NCBI GenBank assembly: GCA_030594935.1
Contig: JAUVEE010000032.1
Location: 1 to 7,586, forward strand
DNA from: a bacterium
GTDB taxonomy: Bacteria > Patescibacteriota > Minisyncoccia > Minisyncoccales > JAGLPU01
Length of the DNA: 7,586 bases
Direction of reading: 5' to 3'
The position numbers were made by a program, and so were the translations under genes. Below, piece after piece: positions 6,427 to 7,586 of this stretch (the first letter of the stretch is position 1; the number at the start of each line of letters is the position of its first letter). The notes beneath the pieces are model-generated. The model saw only the letters and a list, made by a program, of their open reading frames with translations, was not told where the DNA came from and searched no databases.

Positions 6427-7053
6427 ATGGAAAGAAATGTAAATGTGTGGTTGCTTAACCGCAAAAGAAATGTCCTTTTAAAAAGAATAGCAGTAACGAG
6501 AAAAACAGGAGAGGGATTGTTTAAGAGCCAATTAAATCCCTTTGTTCACGAGCCAACCTGGAGTGGAAAAATAAAAGAAGGAGAGTGTCCGCTGGAAGCT
6601 GTGATTAGAATGTGCGAAGAGAAACTGGGAATAATATTCGCTAAATCTTTTCCTTTTGATTCTTTGCAGTTCTTTTCTCAAAAGAAAAATAAAGAAGGGG
6701 AAGAAGAGCATAATTTTTGGGGAACAATATCCAGTCGCCAAAAAGAAGAAATAGGACTTCATACCGGCGCATTTCCGGAGCTGGTTGTTCTTGATCGGAA
6801 AGATTTCGGAAAGGTTAAAACCACCGAAGATCCAACAGCTGAACCGGAAAAAGAAATAGTTCTTTTCCCTGGACCGTATGAGGCTTTAAAGGAGTTATTC
6901 AGTAGACAGGAGCGAGAAGATTCTCGCTCCATTTTTTTACTTAGAGCTTTGAGAATATCCGCAGTCTTTGTTGGAGCATTTAGCTCCTTTTTTTGTTGCC
7001 ACCAAAAGAGAGTCGCATTCCGGGCATTTTTCTCCGGTTGGCTTGTCCCATAA
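6427..7053 (+). CDS. Nudix-like protein with degenerate Nudix box; frame runs through its own terminator
   Basis: The frame has 208 codons, but only about the first 158-160 look like a natural protein. Residues 47-69 align with the 23-residue Nudix box G-x5-E-x7-R-E-U-x-E-E-x-G-U: G47, E53, R61, E65 and G68 fit. M62 and K66 replace two of the glutamates that bind the catalytic metal. The fold is probably Nudix, but hydrolysis of nucleoside-diphosphate-linked substrates may be weak or lost; the substrate is unknown. From codon 161 the frame enters a strong intrinsic terminator (6909-6938), and its last 117 bases are antisense to topA, giving a Phe/Arg-rich tail unlike the rest. A stop codon may have been lost: codon 160 is AGA, one base from TGA, and a TAG lies in the -1 frame at 6903-6905. 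Promoter and Shine-Dalgarno support real expression. The real protein probably ends near 6905. Confidence 0.6.
   Translation: MERNVNVWLLNRKRNVLLKRIAVTRKTGEGLFKSQLNPFVHEPTWSGKIKEGECPLEAVIRMCEEKLGIIFAKSFPFDSLQFFSQKKNKEGEEEHNFWGTISSRQKEEIGLHTGAFPELVVLDRKDFGKVKTTEDPTAEPEKEIVLFPGPYEALKELFSRQEREDSRSIFLLRALRISAVFVGAFSSFFCCHQKRVAFRAFFSGWLVP
6909..6938 (+). terminator. Strong intrinsic terminator inside the 3' part of the Nudix-like frame
   Basis: GGAGCGAGAA (6909-6918) and TTCTCGCTCC (6921-6930) are perfectly complementary with GA between them, so in practice an 8-bp stem with a six-base loop. A and seven Ts (6932-6938) follow. It is directional: there is no T-tract on the minus side. The topA stop codon (6937-6939) overlaps the end of the T-tract. 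Confidence 0.85.
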
Positions 7054-7586
7054 AGCAAAGTCGCATTTTGGATACTGGTTGCAGCCGTAAAATATCTTGC
7101 CCTTTTTAGTTCTTTTTTCCGTAACATCTCCTTGCCCGCATTTCGGGCATTTTATTTCCGGTCCTGATTTTTTCAAGGGAGCGGTATGCCGGCATTTGGG
7201 AAAATTGGAACAGGCGTAAAATTTGCCAAACCGGCCCAGCCTGATAATCAAAGGGGATTGGCATTTGGGGCAAATTTCATTTGTTTCTTCCTGGGCAATT
7301 TCTTTTTTGGAAACTTCTTCGTATTTTTCTTCCAGTCTCTTAATAAAAGGGTCGTAGAAATCTTTTATTGTCGGCACCCATTCCTTTTCGTTTTGGGCGA
7401 TTTTATCCAAATCTTCTTCCATTTCGGCGGTGAATTGAATATCTACAATCTTGGGGAAGTGTTCTATCAAGAGATTGATCACGATCGTGCCTATCTCCGT
7501 CGGCTCGAATTTTTTTTGCTCATTTTTTTGGATATAGTTTCTCTGTTGAACAGTTGTCAGAGTCGGAGCGTAAGTTGAAGGCCGGC
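6937..7586 (-). CDS. topA: DNA topoisomerase I, C-terminal part (5' end outside window)
   Basis: The minus-strand frame is open from 7584 to a TAA at 6937-6939 and gives 215 residues. It opens with R-P-S-T-Y-A-P-T-L-T-T-V-Q-Q-R, followed by F-E-P-T-E-I-G, L-L-I-E-H-F-P and F-T-A-E-M-E-E-D-L-D-K-I-A, all signatures of the bacterial type IA topoisomerase core. An in-frame GTG at 7480-7482 is an internal valine. Three C-terminal zinc ribbons follow: C-P-K-C...C-S-N-F-P-K-C, C-P-K-C...C-N-Q-Y-P-K-C and C-P-E-C...C-S-N-K-D-C. These bind single-stranded DNA during relaxation of negative supercoils. The catalytic tyrosine and Toprim domain lie outside the window. The gene converges on the Nudix-like gene, and its last 117 bases overlap that frame. 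Confidence 0.95.
   Translation of the reverse strand, partial: RPSTYAPTLTTVQQRNYIQKNEQKKFEPTEIGTIVINLLIEHFPKIVDIQFTAEMEEDLDKIAQNEKEWVPTIKDFYDPFIKRLEEKYEEVSKKEIAQEETNEICPKCQSPLIIRLGRFGKFYACSNFPKCRHTAPLKKSGPEIKCPKCGQGDVTEKRTKKGKIFYGCNQYPKCDFALWDKPTGEKCPECDSLLVATKKGAKCSNKDCGYSQSSK
6973..6994 (+). terminator. Second terminator-like hairpin, within topA coding sequence
   Basis: GGAGC (6973-6977) and GCTCC (6983-6987) form a 5-bp stem with loop ATTTA, followed by seven Ts (6988-6994). It lies 35 bases after the main terminator on the same strand and could act as a backup. It also encodes part of the last topA zinc ribbon (K-K-G-A-K-C-S on the minus strand), so it may be a chance product of those codons. 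Confidence 0.35.

Overview
The window looks like chromosomal DNA of a small-genome bacterium of the Candidate Phyla Radiation (Patescibacteria, Parcubacteria-like). This assignment is inference. It rests on moderately AT-rich, tightly packed genes, an archaeal-style sugar-1-phosphate nucleotidyltransferase/acetyltransferase C-terminus, a shortened Rel protein, a tRNA without an encoded CCA end, and few clear Shine-Dalgarno sequences. The standard code with TGA as stop fits every gene. No insertion sequence, phage gene, CRISPR array or gene-free stretch over 300 bases is visible.

Layout. At 1-1351 on the plus strand, the 3' end of a left-handed beta-helix acyltransferase (GlmU-like) overlaps by four bases a PP-loop ATPase of the ThiI/MnmA-like tRNA-thiolation group. 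This pair converges on a minus-strand set: tRNA-Leu(CAA) at 2774-2857, a four-helix membrane protein of unknown function, and the NAD(P)H-hydrate dehydratase nnrD. A hairpin with T-rich tails on both sides (around 1396-1432) serves the convergence, and the nnrD stop codon lies in its loop. Divergent from the tRNA is the chromosome-partition pair parA-parB (2925-4577). It meets the (p)ppGpp synthetase/hydrolase gene rel (4579-6339, minus) tail to tail, with one base between the stop codons.

Rel faces a compact divergent promoter region (6340-6426). The opposite gene encodes a Nudix-like protein with an eroded Nudix box. It has the best promoter and the only textbook Shine-Dalgarno sequence here. 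Its reading frame does not stop before its own strong intrinsic terminator. It runs through the hairpin and T-tract and 117 bases antisense into the 3' end of topA, whose C-terminal part with three zinc fingers fills the right edge on the minus strand.

The genes are mostly housekeeping: cell-envelope precursor synthesis, tRNA modification, cofactor repair, chromosome segregation, stringent response and DNA topology. I see no complete new system. The most unusual spot is the 3' end of the Nudix-like gene (6885-6994), where a possible slippery heptamer, a terminator inside the reading frame and a second terminator-like hairpin occur together. The overlapping divergent -35 boxes between rel and that gene are the second point of interest.
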